DNA from: Acidimicrobiales bacterium
GTDB taxonomy: Bacteria; Actinomycetota; Acidimicrobiia; Acidimicrobiales; Aldehydirespiratoraceae
Length of the DNA stretch: 64,000 bases
Direction of reading: 5' to 3'
NCBI GenBank assembly: GCA_022425325.1
Contig: JAKMFW010000100.1
Coordinates: forward strand, 64,001-128,000
Position 1 is the stretch's first letter. Each line of letters opens with the position of its first letter. The position numbers and the translations under genes are program-made. The notes under the pieces were generated by a model. It ran no database searches, was not told the origin of the DNA, and was given only the letters and a program-made list of their open reading frames with translations. Positions 25,857 through 33,891 of the stretch are shown here, one piece after another.

Positions 25857-26606
25857 TCACGCCCGGACGTATCGGGCGAACAGCGCGTTGTCGTGTTCGA
25901 GCAGGCGATCCAGCCGCAGATCGGCAGGGATCGTGGCTTCGCTCCCTTTGACGATGCGGCTCGAACCTCCGCCCACCAGGTGGGGCGAGATCGAAAGGCA
26001 GAGTTCGTCGATGAGGCCGCTGTCGACGAGCTGACCGTTGAACGTCGGGCCGCCTTCGGCAAGCACGACGTCCGCACCTCGTTCTCCGAGCGCAGCGAGC
26101 ACACCCTCAGCGGTCGGGCGTTCCGTGTCGGTGTGATGCCACTCGGCTCGTCCCTCGAGGGCGTGCATGCGATCCGCCGGCGGGTTGGCGCCCGTGATCA
26201 CGAGCGGCCGGGCCTCTCCGTCGCGCTGGTCGGCGAAGAGCGGGAGTTCGGGGTCGAGATCGACCGAAGCGCTCACCACCGCAAGTCGGGGTGCTTCGCT
26301 CCGGCCGGCGGCGACGCGCACGGCTGCGGTTTCCTCCGTGGCTCGGGGAATCCGATAGCGCTCGGCCCGAATGGTGCCCGCCGCCGCCACGATCCAATCG
26401 CAGCTCGCTCGGATCGCCCGGAAGGCCATCGAGTCACCCTCACCGCCGAGCCCACCGCTCACACCGTCGATCGCGATCGCGCCATCGACACTCGCCACCA
26501 TGTTCGCCATGAGCCACGGTCGACCGGCCGGGCGAGGGCGATGATCGAAGGGGTAGAGGGTGAGCGGGTCGACCGCGTCGACTGGGGTGGGGAGCAGTTG
26601 GCGCAC
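25857..26606 (-). CDS. RibD C-terminal / dihydrofolate-reductase-like NADPH reductase
   Basis: A 249-aa protein matching the RibD C-terminal reductase domain, related to the pyrimidine reductase of riboflavin synthesis. Typical motifs are ANMVASVDGAIAIDG, the NADPH-binding region LVITGAN, and LAEGGPTFNGQLVDSGLIDEL near the end. No deaminase domain is fused, and no rib genes are nearby, so it may act on another pteridine- or pyrimidine-like substrate. GTG at 26606 is chosen because TACGGT (26620-26615) lies 8 nt upstream. Confidence 0.82.
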   Translation of the reverse strand: MRQLLPTPVDAVDPLTLYPFDHRPRPAGRPWLMANMVASVDGAIAIDGVSGGLGGEGDSMAFRAIRASCDWIVAAAGTIRAERYRIPRATEETAAVRVAAGRSEAPRLAVVSASVDLDPELPLFADQRDGEARPLVITGANPPADRMHALEGRAEWHHTDTERPTAEGVLAALGERGADVVLAEGGPTFNGQLVDSGLIDELCLSISPHLVGGGSSRIVKGSEATIPADLRLDRLLEHDNALFARYVRA

Positions 26607-26910
26607 GAGGCTCGACCGTACCGCGACCGGGTTGTGAACGCTTGTGGACAAGCGGCGCGAAATCCCCGCGCAATCCACATGAAGTTCCCTTTTCGTTCAC
26701 ATGCGACCTTCTCTAGGGTGAGGGTCGCTGTGGCGGTCGGGTCCATCAGGATGGTGGTGGCGAGACGTCTCGGTGTGAGTCGAACTCTGCTCCTTGGGGG
26801 CCCTACGCCAAGGGGGGTGTGGGGAAGCTGCATGTCAATGCTGCCCTCTGACCCAGGTTGACCCGCCCGCCACGGCCGTCACGGCGGCCCGCACCCGGAC
26901 TCGCTCTCTT
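26607..26910. other. 304-nt gap with no confident gene
   Basis: Between two minus-strand genes. On the plus strand TAGGGT (26714-26719) precedes a 36-codon frame beginning ATG at 26751, with a weak hairpin CCTTGG/CCAAGG inside it. Neither coding nor RNA function can be shown. The minus-strand end of the sigma gene has no clear terminator here. Confidence 0.4.
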
Positions 26911-27603
26911 TCAGGCGTCGCCGATCTCGGTGCGGAGTCTCGTCAGGGCACGGCGAAGCAGGCGCGACACCTGCATTTGGCTGACGCCGATCCGCTCTGC
27001 GATCTGACTTTGGGAGAGCTCGCCGTAGAACCGAAGGGAGACGACCGCGCGTTCTTGCTCGGGTAGTCCGTCGAGCAGTTCGGGCACAACGAGGCCAGTG
27101 TCGACCGCATCCCATGTCTCGTCGCTGGATGGATCGGAATCGAGTTCGTCGGCTCGGTGGGCATTGGCTGCGTCGAGCGCGAGGGCAATCTGGTCGACCG
27201 TGACACCGAGACGGTCGGCGAGCTCTGCGGGTGACGGAACTCTGCCCAGTTCGTTGGTCAGCTCACTGGTCGTCGAGCGGACGGCGACCGCCAGCTGTTT
27301 GATCGACCGGGGAACCCGGATGTCCCAACCATCGTCGCGGAAGTGCTGCTTGAGCCGGCCATCGATGACTCGAGCGGCGTAGGTCGAAAAGCGAACTTCT
27401 CGTTCGGGGTCGAAACGGTTGATGGCGTGGATCAGCGCCTCGAGGGCGATCTGCTCGAGATCGTTGTCGCGCCCGGTGCGGGCGTATCTCCGAGCGAACG
27501 CGATTGCGAGCCCCTGGTGCTCGAGCACCAGTTCGTTGCGCAACGCCTCGTCGCCGGTCGCGGCAAAGCGGACGAAACGGTCGTCAAGCGGCGTGTCGCT
27601 CAC
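26911..27603 (-). CDS. Alternative RNA polymerase sigma factor, SigB/SigF type
   Basis: A 230-aa group 3 sigma factor. Region 2 includes DLEQIALEALIHAINRFDPEREVRFSTYA in parts, region 3 has LGRVPSPAELADRLGV, and region 4 ends with a helix-turn-helix (LSQSQIAERIGVSQMQVSRLLRRAL). Such factors drive stress or stationary-phase genes and are held by anti-sigma proteins. The GTG start overlaps the upstream anti-sigma-like stop (GTGA), the classic rsbW-sigB order. The other module genes lie just upstream. Confidence 0.93.
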   Translation of the reverse strand: MSDTPLDDRFVRFAATGDEALRNELVLEHQGLAIAFARRYARTGRDNDLEQIALEALIHAINRFDPEREVRFSTYAARVIDGRLKQHFRDDGWDIRVPRSIKQLAVAVRSTTSELTNELGRVPSPAELADRLGVTVDQIALALDAANAHRADELDSDPSSDETWDAVDTGLVVPELLDGLPEQERAVVSLRFYGELSQSQIAERIGVSQMQVSRLLRRALTRLRTEIGDA

Positions 27604-27980
27604 GCCGATTTGTCGAACTCGACCGTCGTTGCGCCGGCGTCGTGGTCGATCGCGAACCCGTCGACGACGGCCGAGAGGATCGTGCGGCGAAAATCGTCAG
27701 CTGCATCGGGAACCGGGCCGGTCTCGCTGCAGAGCCGGACACTGAGCCGCTCGTTCGAACACCAGAAGGTGGCCTCGATCCGACCGGTCGGCCCGGTGTC
27801 GAGCAGGATCGACGCCGCTTCCTCGACGCCGATCTGCGCGTCCTCGACCGCTTCCACATCGAGGAGTTCGCCGGCAACCACCGCAGCGGTGAGCCGCAGC
27901 ACACGAAAGTAGGCGGGGTCAGCAGGCACCGAGACGACGACCGCTTCGTCGGGAACGGTTGGGGCGGGGGGCGGCGACAT
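27600..27980 (-). CDS. Anti-sigma factor, RsbW family, degenerate ATPase
   Basis: A 126-aa protein with the RsbW-like order of strands and helices, directly upstream of and overlapping the sigma gene. The N-box region reads IGVEEAASILLDTG, lacking the Asn that coordinates magnesium in kinases of this family, and no clear G1 DxGxG is visible. It could bind sigma without being a good kinase. ATG at 27980 has GGAGG upstream. TACGCT about 27 nt before it may be the operon -10. Confidence 0.78.
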   Translation of the reverse strand: MSPPPAPTVPDEAVVVSVPADPAYFRVLRLTAAVVAGELLDVEAVEDAQIGVEEAASILLDTGPTGRIEATFWCSNERLSVRLCSETGPVPDAADDFRRTILSAVVDGFAIDHDAGATTVEFDKSA

Positions 27981-28083
27981 CACGTACCTCCAAAGGGCAT
28001 CGGCCTCAGCGTACCTGTCGTGACGGGGCCGACTCTCAGCTCGTGGTTTCATCGACGTCCAGAACGGCAACACTCTTTGCGTC

Positions 28084-28497
28084 ATGGCTGCCGCCTCGTT
28101 CCGCGCGTCGATTCCTCCGTCGCACCTCGATCTGTCGTCGCTTCGACACGAGGTACGGGCGTGGCTCGATGCGCGACCCGACAGCGGTCGGCCACCGTCG
28201 GTTGATGTCGACCTCGTGGTCACCGAACTCGTCGCCAACGCAATCGATCACACCGACGCCCCGGCGATCGACCTGACGGTGGTGGCTGAGGGACCGACCC
28301 TACGAGTCGAGGTCGCCAACGACCGCGGTCCCGAGGAGCCCGTGCTCGCCAGCGCGTGGGCCGAGTCGGGTGCGCGGGGCCGCGGCCTGCGGATCGTGGC
28401 AGCGCTCAGTGCCGAGCTGCGCTTGCAGACCGAGAACGGTCGGTCAGTGGTTGTCGCCGAGCTCGTCGGTGAGCGGCAGCCGGCCTGCGAGGCCTGA
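28084..28497 (+). CDS. Serine-protein kinase / anti-sigma HATPase, RsbW family
   Basis: A 137-aa GHKL ATPase with intact motifs: N-box VVTELVANAIDHT (Glu48, Asn52), G1 VANDRG, and G2 SGARGRGLRIV. It is the canonical kinase of the local partner-switching set and would phosphorylate the STAS protein encoded opposite. It diverges from the anti-sigma/sigma operon across 103 nt. Its 3' end overlaps the STAS gene by 54 nt in convergent orientation. A possible SigF-like promoter (GGTTTC near 28045, GGCAAC near 28066) precedes it. Confidence 0.87.
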   Translation: MAAASFRASIPPSHLDLSSLRHEVRAWLDARPDSGRPPSVDVDLVVTELVANAIDHTDAPAIDLTVVAEGPTLRVEVANDRGPEEPVLASAWAESGARGRGLRIVAALSAELRLQTENGRSVVVAELVGERQPACEA

Positions 28498-28764
28498 CAG
28501 CTCGAGCAGTCGGCGCACCGTCTCACTCGCACCGAGGAGGCGCAGCGACCCACCACCGGCTTCGAGTCGTTCTGCAGCAGCGAGCAGCACGGCGAGTCCT
28601 GCGGACGAGATGAAGCTCGTGCCGGTGAGGTCGATGCCGAGCGCTGCGTGGGGAGGAATATCGGCAAGCCGCTCTGCAAGCGTCGGAGCGGTGTGGGTGT
28701 CGATCTCTCCGACGACGCGGAGAAGGTCGGGGCCCGTTTCGTCGACGAGCAGCTCAGCAGCCAT
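28444..28764 (-). CDS. STAS-domain anti-anti-sigma factor, RsbV family
   Basis: A 106-aa single STAS domain. The phosphorylation loop is DLTGTSFISSAGLAVL; Ser54 aligns with the phosphorylated Ser of RsbV. When dephosphorylated it should bind the HATPase and free the sigma factor. It lies 10 nt downstream of the phosphatase gene, so phosphatase and target are co-expressed. Its 3' end overlaps the convergent kinase gene. Confidence 0.9.
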   Translation of the reverse strand: MAAELLVDETGPDLLRVVGEIDTHTAPTLAERLADIPPHAALGIDLTGTSFISSAGLAVLLAAAERLEAGGGSLRLLGASETVRRLLELSGLAGRLPLTDELGDNH

Positions 28765-28773
28765 GAGCGGAGA

Positions 28774-30321
28774 CTAGCGAGGTGACGGCGGTTCGTGCTC
28801 GTCGGCTGACGGGTGCCGCCGAACGGCCACCACCGCCGTATCGTCCTCGGCGCTGCGAGACGCGATGACCGAATCGACGATGTCGTCGAGTGGGCCAGCT
28901 GCGTGACCGAGCGCAGCGCAGAGGCGATCGAGCCCCTCGGGGAGTGGCTCCCCCCGCCGCTCAACGAGTCCGTCGGTGAAGAAGAGCAGGCTCTCGCCGT
29001 CAGAGAGCGGTGTGGTCGTGGCGGTTGGTTGTTCGCCTCGAAGATGTCCGAGCGGCGGGATAGGAGAGACTGGGACCAGCGTTGCACCATCGGACCCGAA
29101 GCGAACCGGCGGAAGGTGCCCGGCCGACCAGATCAGGGCGTCCTCGCTGTCGGTCGAGATCATGGCGAGCGTCATCGTTGCCATCGTGGCATCGTCGCGG
29201 CACGCACGGTCGAGAACGTCGAAGATCTGGTCGATCGGCCGCCCCGCTCGGATCTCAGCGGCAGTGAGGGTCTGGAGCCGCGCCATGGTGGTGGCGGCGT
29301 CGATGCCGTGGCCGCTCACATCGCCCACGACGAGGACGATGGCGGTTGCCGTCTCGATCACGTCGAACCAATCGCCGCCGACGTAGACGCCGACGTCGCC
29401 GGGGAGATAGCGACTGGCGATCTCGAAGCCGTCAGGCGCTGCGTCGACCCGGGGGAGCATCGCCTCCTGGAGGCGAAGGGCGGTGCGTCGCTGACGCTGA
29501 TACTCGGCAAGACCGGTGATCACCGCTGCCGCCCGTTCGGCGACCCGGTTCAGGCTCGGCCGATCGATCATGTTGCGCTCGTCGTCGCGGAGGTTGCCGA
29601 TGGTGATACTTCCGATCGTCACGCCATCGACCCGCGTCATCGGGACTCGAACCTCGACGGTGATGTCAGGATTTGCCGGCGGTTCGGCGTTGATGTCGAC
29701 GCTCGCTCGGAGCGGTCCGAGCGTCGGATCCCGCAAGATCACCTCGGCGGTTCCGTAACCGGCGACTCGTCCTGCGCCGACGGCGACTGCGTCGAGCAGG
29801 AGCGCAAGCGCAGCCTCCGCGTCCGACGGCGAGCCGAGTGCATCGACGAGCGCCGTGTCGAGTCCCTCCTCGGCGAGACGCACCCGCTCCGCAACAACCT
29901 CGGCGGTGACATCTCGCTGCGTTGCCACATAGTGGGTGGCGACACCGTGATCGTCGAGCACCGGGTCGATGCTCCATGCGATACGGAACGGCTCGCCGTC
30001 GGCGCGATAGTTGATCGTCTCGCCGCTGAAGGGCCGTCCGGCGGAGAGATCGTCTCGGAGTCGATCGAGGACGCTGCGGTCGGTGAGCGGCCCTTGCATG
30101 ATCCTTGGGGATCGGCCGATCACATCGGCGCGGTCGCGGCGGGTCATCTGGCTGTAGGCCGGATTGACGTACACGATCGTGGGGCCGGGTGCATCAAGAT
30201 CGGCGGTGGTGATGCAGACGGGCGAACTGGTCTCCTCGAGTGCCGCAATGAGCACGCGAGGGAGTGCATGGCCGTCGGCGATGGTGTCGATCTCGAACAG
30301 CGTTCCTCGGTCGGCGCTCAC
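28774..30321 (-). CDS. PAS-GAF-PP2C (SpoIIE/RsbU-type) serine phosphatase
   Basis: A 515-aa sensor phosphatase expected to dephosphorylate the STAS protein. Residues about 20-135 form a PAS domain of the LOV-like subclass with GRSPRIMQGPLTD; the flavin-binding Cys of true LOV domains is Pro here. A GAF-like region follows (about 150-290), then the PP2C core with GGDWFDV, GDVSGHGIDAA and FFTDGLVERRGE metal-binding Asp motifs. GTG at 30321 has a G-rich ribosome-binding site. No membrane segment, so the signal is probably cytoplasmic. Confidence 0.9.
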   Translation of the reverse strand: MSADRGTLFEIDTIADGHALPRVLIAALEETSSPVCITTADLDAPGPTIVYVNPAYSQMTRRDRADVIGRSPRIMQGPLTDRSVLDRLRDDLSAGRPFSGETINYRADGEPFRIAWSIDPVLDDHGVATHYVATQRDVTAEVVAERVRLAEEGLDTALVDALGSPSDAEAALALLLDAVAVGAGRVAGYGTAEVILRDPTLGPLRASVDINAEPPANPDITVEVRVPMTRVDGVTIGSITIGNLRDDERNMIDRPSLNRVAERAAAVITGLAEYQRQRRTALRLQEAMLPRVDAAPDGFEIASRYLPGDVGVYVGGDWFDVIETATAIVLVVGDVSGHGIDAATTMARLQTLTAAEIRAGRPIDQIFDVLDRACRDDATMATMTLAMISTDSEDALIWSAGHLPPVRFGSDGATLVPVSPIPPLGHLRGEQPTATTTPLSDGESLLFFTDGLVERRGEPLPEGLDRLCAALGHAAGPLDDIVDSVIASRSAEDDTAVVAVRRHPSADEHEPPSPR

Positions 30322-30384
30322 AGTCCCCCCAGTCTGGTCGAACGCGCCCGAACGTGTCCCGCCAGAAAAGTGCGTCGTTTGTGT

Positions 30385-30682
30385 TTGACCTTGTTGAGGT
30401 TGGTCAACGTTTCGCTTGACGGTGCTTCCCCCGGCACCGTCCAACCATCCCTCATTCAGGAGAAAATAGCCATCGAGACGAAGGCCACGACCTGAAGACA
30501 ACGGTCGAGATCGTCGAAACTCCTCCCGCCGCCATCCCCATATCCCCCCTGGCGGTGGGCGTTGTTCGATCTCGAACGAGTTGCCCTGACAGTCGCTGCG
30601 GTGTTGATCCCCCCCCCAACACCGCACCGAAGGGCTCCCTGCACCCACGCCGGCCCTCCCTGGGCCGGCGTGCGGTCGTTTT
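30385..30682 (+). ncRNA. Candidate structured non-coding RNA
   Basis: The 380-nt gap between the phosphatase gene and the next plus-strand gene has no credible coding frame but many inverted repeats: TTGACC/GGTCAA (30385-30407), GACGGTGC/GCACCGTC (30418-30441), a 14-bp palindrome GTTCGATCTCGAAC (30564-30577), CGGTGTTG/CAACACCG (30599-30624), then a terminator hairpin. No other plus-strand gene precedes the terminator, so a short RNA may end there. The 5' end is unknown; strand is inferred from the T-tract. Confidence 0.4.
30646..30682 (+). terminator. Intrinsic terminator in a gene-free region
   Basis: A perfect 11-bp stem, CACGCCGGCCC with GGGCCGGCGTG, loop TCCCT, then CGGTCG and TTTT at 30679-30682. 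The same stem plus GGTCGTTTT ending is found after tRNA-Gly, supporting function on the plus strand. Confidence 0.7.
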
Positions 30683-30703
30683 GGCGCCTGCCGAGGGTCC
30701 GGT

Positions 30704-31135
30704 TTGGCACCACCGCAGTCGGTCAACAACCGCTGGGTGCAGCGAAACATTGCCACACCCGATCCGGTCCTTCTGCTCGAACAATGGGTGTCCGGCGCAG
30801 AAAGCGCATCCCTGCCAGCGGCGGTGGCTATCGACCGCCTGCTTGATCTCCGAAATCTGGTTGGCGCGCGGCGAGAAGCGCTCGTGGATGCCGTGCTCGC
30901 CGAGCTGACGGCCATGCACGACGTGTCGGCGAGATGGTGGCAGGCTCAGCTTGAGCGGCTCCGCTCAGAGTTGTCCGCTGCCGTTGTCGACACCCCCGAA
31001 ACACCCCGTGAGGATTTCGTTCATGACTCGTCCCTCCCGCCGAACACTCCTGTTCCTGGCCGCACTCGTGCTGGTCGTTGGCGTCGTCGGCGTACGCGCC
31101 CTGCGCACGACGACAACCGAGATCAGCCGCGCTGA
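30704..31135 (+). CDS. Hypothetical helical protein, uncertain
   Basis: A 143-codon frame starting TTG with GAGGG just upstream. The first 100 residues look coding, with amphipathic helices and family-like Leu/Ala/Arg spacing (DPVLLLEQWVSG, AIDRLLDLRNLVGARR). The last 37 residues overlap the next gene and are Arg-rich, as expected for out-of-frame reading, so the real protein may end in this overlap by chance. No recognised domain. Confidence 0.4.
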   Translation: MAPPQSVNNRWVQRNIATPDPVLLLEQWVSGAESASLPAAVAIDRLLDLRNLVGARREALVDAVLAELTAMHDVSARWWQAQLERLRSELSAAVVDTPETPREDFVHDSSLPPNTPVPGRTRAGRWRRRRTRPAHDDNRDQPR

Positions 31136-31889
31136 GGTCGTCGATCGGTACGAGCAAGCCGTCGAAGACGACGACGCCGATGAGGTCGATGACACCGAAC
31201 CAACGCTTGACGCAGACGACGCCTCCGGGCCCGAGGCGTCCAGCGAGCCGGCGACTACCTCGACGACCAGCACTCTGCCGGCCGAACCTGCGACGGCGGG
31301 CGTTCCCCTCCCGACACCTGGCGTCTACCCGGTGGCGTTGCGAGGCGGCGAGCAACTGGATCTCGCCACCGGCGCCGAGCGGACGTACCCCGACGAGGGG
31401 TTCGTCACCGTCACGCCGGTCGAGTGTGGTGTCGACATCCGAACCGACATGGTCGTCGAGCGGTGGCAAAGCCTTGAGTTCTGTGAGACCGAAAACGGCA
31501 TCGAACTCGGAACCGAACGGATCTTCCATAGCTTCTTCGGACTTGACGATCTCGCCGTTCGTTCCTGCACCGCGAGTCCGGTGTCGGTTGATGCCACGTC
31601 ATGGCGTTGTGAGAGCGAGACATCCGTCGCCGTTCGTGTCGTCACCACCGAACGTGTCGTGCGCGTGGTGGCCGGCGAGGAGCGTGAGGTGATCGTTTTC
31701 ACCGCCGAACTCGTGGAAGGCGATCACCCCGACAATGTGGAACTCATCGAACTGTGGGTGGATGTGGCGACCGGGATGACGGTGCAGGAGCAGCGTACCT
31801 ACGATTTCGTGCTCGATACCCCCCTCGGCGATGCCGGCTATACCGAAGAATACGAGTGGTGGGTGACCTCGCTCGAGCCGATTGGCTGA
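31023..31889 (+). CDS. Hypothetical membrane-anchored or secreted protein
   Basis: A 288-aa protein with an N-terminal signal or anchor (basic RPSRR then a hydrophobic stretch at about 8-25), an acidic Ser/Thr/Pro-rich linker (about 50-95) and an extracytoplasmic beta-rich domain. Four cysteines in the domain could form disulfides. The ending TYDFVLDTPLG...YTEEYEWWV resembles no family I know. ATG at 31023 is chosen to start the signal sequence. Probably a cell-envelope protein of unknown role. Confidence 0.72.
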   Translation: MTRPSRRTLLFLAALVLVVGVVGVRALRTTTTEISRAEVVDRYEQAVEDDDADEVDDTEPTLDADDASGPEASSEPATTSTTSTLPAEPATAGVPLPTPGVYPVALRGGEQLDLATGAERTYPDEGFVTVTPVECGVDIRTDMVVERWQSLEFCETENGIELGTERIFHSFFGLDDLAVRSCTASPVSVDATSWRCESETSVAVRVVTTERVVRVVAGEEREVIVFTAELVEGDHPDNVELIELWVDVATGMTVQEQRTYDFVLDTPLGDAGYTEEYEWWVTSLEPIG

Positions 31890-31958
31890 GCGACAGCTCC
31901 GAACGAGGGACGGTTTCGTATGCCTCGGCTTGGCGCGTACTGGGCCATACTCGGCGCC

Positions 31959-33854
31959 ATGAGTGATCTCGATCCCCGCGCTGCCAAGCTCGCTACTCCG
32001 CATACGGCGTCGGTCAACGCCGCCTTCGCTGCGTCGCTTCGTTTGGAGGACGACTGGGAGCGCGCAACGCAGGGGCTGATCGCTCAGCACGAGTCCGGTG
32101 AGATCGAAGGGCCACTCGGTCTGTCGTGGAACACCAACGACTGGAACTTCTTGCGCGAGCAGGAGGACCCGCCTGAGTCGGTCAACCCGAGCCTGTGGCG
32201 TCACGGTCGTCATAATGCGATCCACGGCCTGTTCGAGGTCGCCGAGAACGTCTGGCAGGCGCGCGGCTACGACATCTCCAATATCACCTTCATCAAGGGG
32301 GGCGAGGGGTGGGTGATCGTCGATCCGCTCACCACGTCGTTCACGGCTAAGGCGTGTCTCGATCTCGCCAACGCCACCCTCGGGGAGCGTCCCGTCACGA
32401 CCGTGCTGTACACCCACAGCCACACCGATCATTACGGCGGCATTCTCGGCGTGACCAGCACCGACGAGGTCGACAAGGGCAATGTGCGCATCCTGGCGCC
32501 CGAGGGGTTCATGCGGGAGGCCGTCGCCGAAAACCTGATCGCCGGTCCTGCGATGGGCCGCCGGGCCTTCTACCAGTTCGGCATGCTGCTGCCGCCCGGT
32601 CCGCAGGGCCATATCGATTGCGGCCTCGGCAAGTGGATTCCGCGTGCGCAGCCCGACCTGGTCGCACCGACCGAGGAGATCGCGCTCACCGGAACCGAAC
32701 TCGTGCTCGATGGCGTTCGGGTCGTATTTCAGAACACGCCGGGCACTGAAGCGCCGGCAGAGATGAACTTCATGTTCCCGGACCTCGGCGCGCTCTGCAT
32801 CGCCGAGAACTGTACCCACACGATGCACAACACGCTGCCGTTCCGTGGGGCGCAGGCCCGCGACACGCTGAGTTGGAGCAAGTACATCCAGGAGGCACTT
32901 GATCTCTTCGGTGGCGACATGGATGTGCTCTTCTCCACCCACAACTGGCCGCGATTCGGTCGCGATGATGCGGTGCGCTATCTCGAGCTTCAACGCGACA
33001 TGTACCGCTGGTTGCATGACCAGACAATGCGTCGAGCGAACCACGGCATGACGATGCGTGAGATCGCCGAGGATCTCCAGCAGCCCGAGTGCTTCGCCAC
33101 CCAGAGCCACACGCGTGGCTATTACGGGACGGTCAGCCACAACGCAAAGGCGGTGTATCAGCGCTACATCGGCTGGTACGACGGCAACCCGGCCAACCTC
33201 AACCCGCACACGCCTGAGGAGAGCGGGAAGCGTTACGTCGCCGCGATGGGCGGCCCCGACCAGGTGCACGCCGAAGCACAGCGGGCCTTCAACGAGGGTG
33301 ATTACCGATGGGCGGCGGAACTGCTTAACCATCTCGTGTTCGCCGATCCGACCTATGAGCCGGGTCGGTTGTTGCAGGCCGATACCTTCGAGCAGCTCGG
33401 CTACCAGTCGGAGTCGGGTCCGTGGCGCGATTCGTACCTGATGGGAGCGATGGAGCTGCGTACCGGAACGAAGGGCTTCCCGATGTTCGTGGGTCGTTCG
33501 ATCACCGATCAGCTCGACGTCGACATGCTGGTGGAGCTGATCGGGATCCGCTTGCAGGCGGAGAACGTGGAGGGCGAGTCGTTCGAGTCGAACTGGTACT
33601 TCTCCGACGTCGATGAGCGCCATGCGATTGGGCTCGACAACTGTGCGATCCATCATCGCCCGGGGGCGACGATCGAGGGAGCGCCGTCGATCACCTGTAC
33701 GAAGGCGGCGTTGGCCGACGCAGTGAAGGGCGCGGTCGACGTCGATGGCTTCCTTGCGATCGAGGGCGTGTCGGCGAGTGACGATGGTCCGGTGCGGCTG
33801 CTGTTCGAGAACCTCGACCAGTTCAGCAGCGAGTTCGGGATCGTCGAACCGTAG
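31959..33854 (+). CDS. Alkyl/aryl sulfatase, metallo-beta-lactamase fold (SdsA/Yjc-type)
   Basis: A 631-aa type III sulfatase predicted to hydrolyse primary alkyl sulfates such as SDS to alcohol and sulfate. The zinc motif is THSHTDHYGG, with later ligands in NCTHTMHNTLP and the STHNWPRFG segment. A dimerisation region and a C-terminal SCP2-like domain follow, giving the usual length. No signal peptide is visible, whereas Pseudomonas SdsA1 is secreted. CATACT (31946-31951) lies 7 nt before the ATG. It faces a hydroxyacid oxidase operon. Confidence 0.9.
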   Translation: MSDLDPRAAKLATPHTASVNAAFAASLRLEDDWERATQGLIAQHESGEIEGPLGLSWNTNDWNFLREQEDPPESVNPSLWRHGRHNAIHGLFEVAENVWQARGYDISNITFIKGGEGWVIVDPLTTSFTAKACLDLANATLGERPVTTVLYTHSHTDHYGGILGVTSTDEVDKGNVRILAPEGFMREAVAENLIAGPAMGRRAFYQFGMLLPPGPQGHIDCGLGKWIPRAQPDLVAPTEEIALTGTELVLDGVRVVFQNTPGTEAPAEMNFMFPDLGALCIAENCTHTMHNTLPFRGAQARDTLSWSKYIQEALDLFGGDMDVLFSTHNWPRFGRDDAVRYLELQRDMYRWLHDQTMRRANHGMTMREIAEDLQQPECFATQSHTRGYYGTVSHNAKAVYQRYIGWYDGNPANLNPHTPEESGKRYVAAMGGPDQVHAEAQRAFNEGDYRWAAELLNHLVFADPTYEPGRLLQADTFEQLGYQSESGPWRDSYLMGAMELRTGTKGFPMFVGRSITDQLDVDMLVELIGIRLQAENVEGESFESNWYFSDVDERHAIGLDNCAIHHRPGATIEGAPSITCTKAALADAVKGAVDVDGFLAIEGVSASDDGPVRLLFENLDQFSSEFGIVEP

Positions 33855-33888
33855 GTTCGCCAGGGGTGTCGAACCGTAGGTTCGCCAG
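33843..33888. repeat. 25-bp tandem duplication with a palindromic core
   Basis: Two identical 21-nt copies (33843-33863 and 33868-33888) with a 25-nt period, each containing the perfect palindrome CGAACC-GTA-GGTTCG. The first copy includes the TAG stop of the sulfatase gene; the second ends 3 nt before the stop of the convergent glcF. It may act as a bidirectional transcription barrier. Confidence 0.85.
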
Positions 33889-33891
33889 CGC

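Noticed and set aside
28813-30495. 560-codon plus-strand frame opposite the PP2C phosphatase
   Set aside because: Shadow of the phosphatase gene; no motif and unnatural composition.
30452-30919. Minus-strand 155-codon frame in the hairpin-rich gap
   Set aside because: Composition is not coding-like (many Cys, His and Arg), and it runs across the terminator hairpin and the better plus-strand frame.
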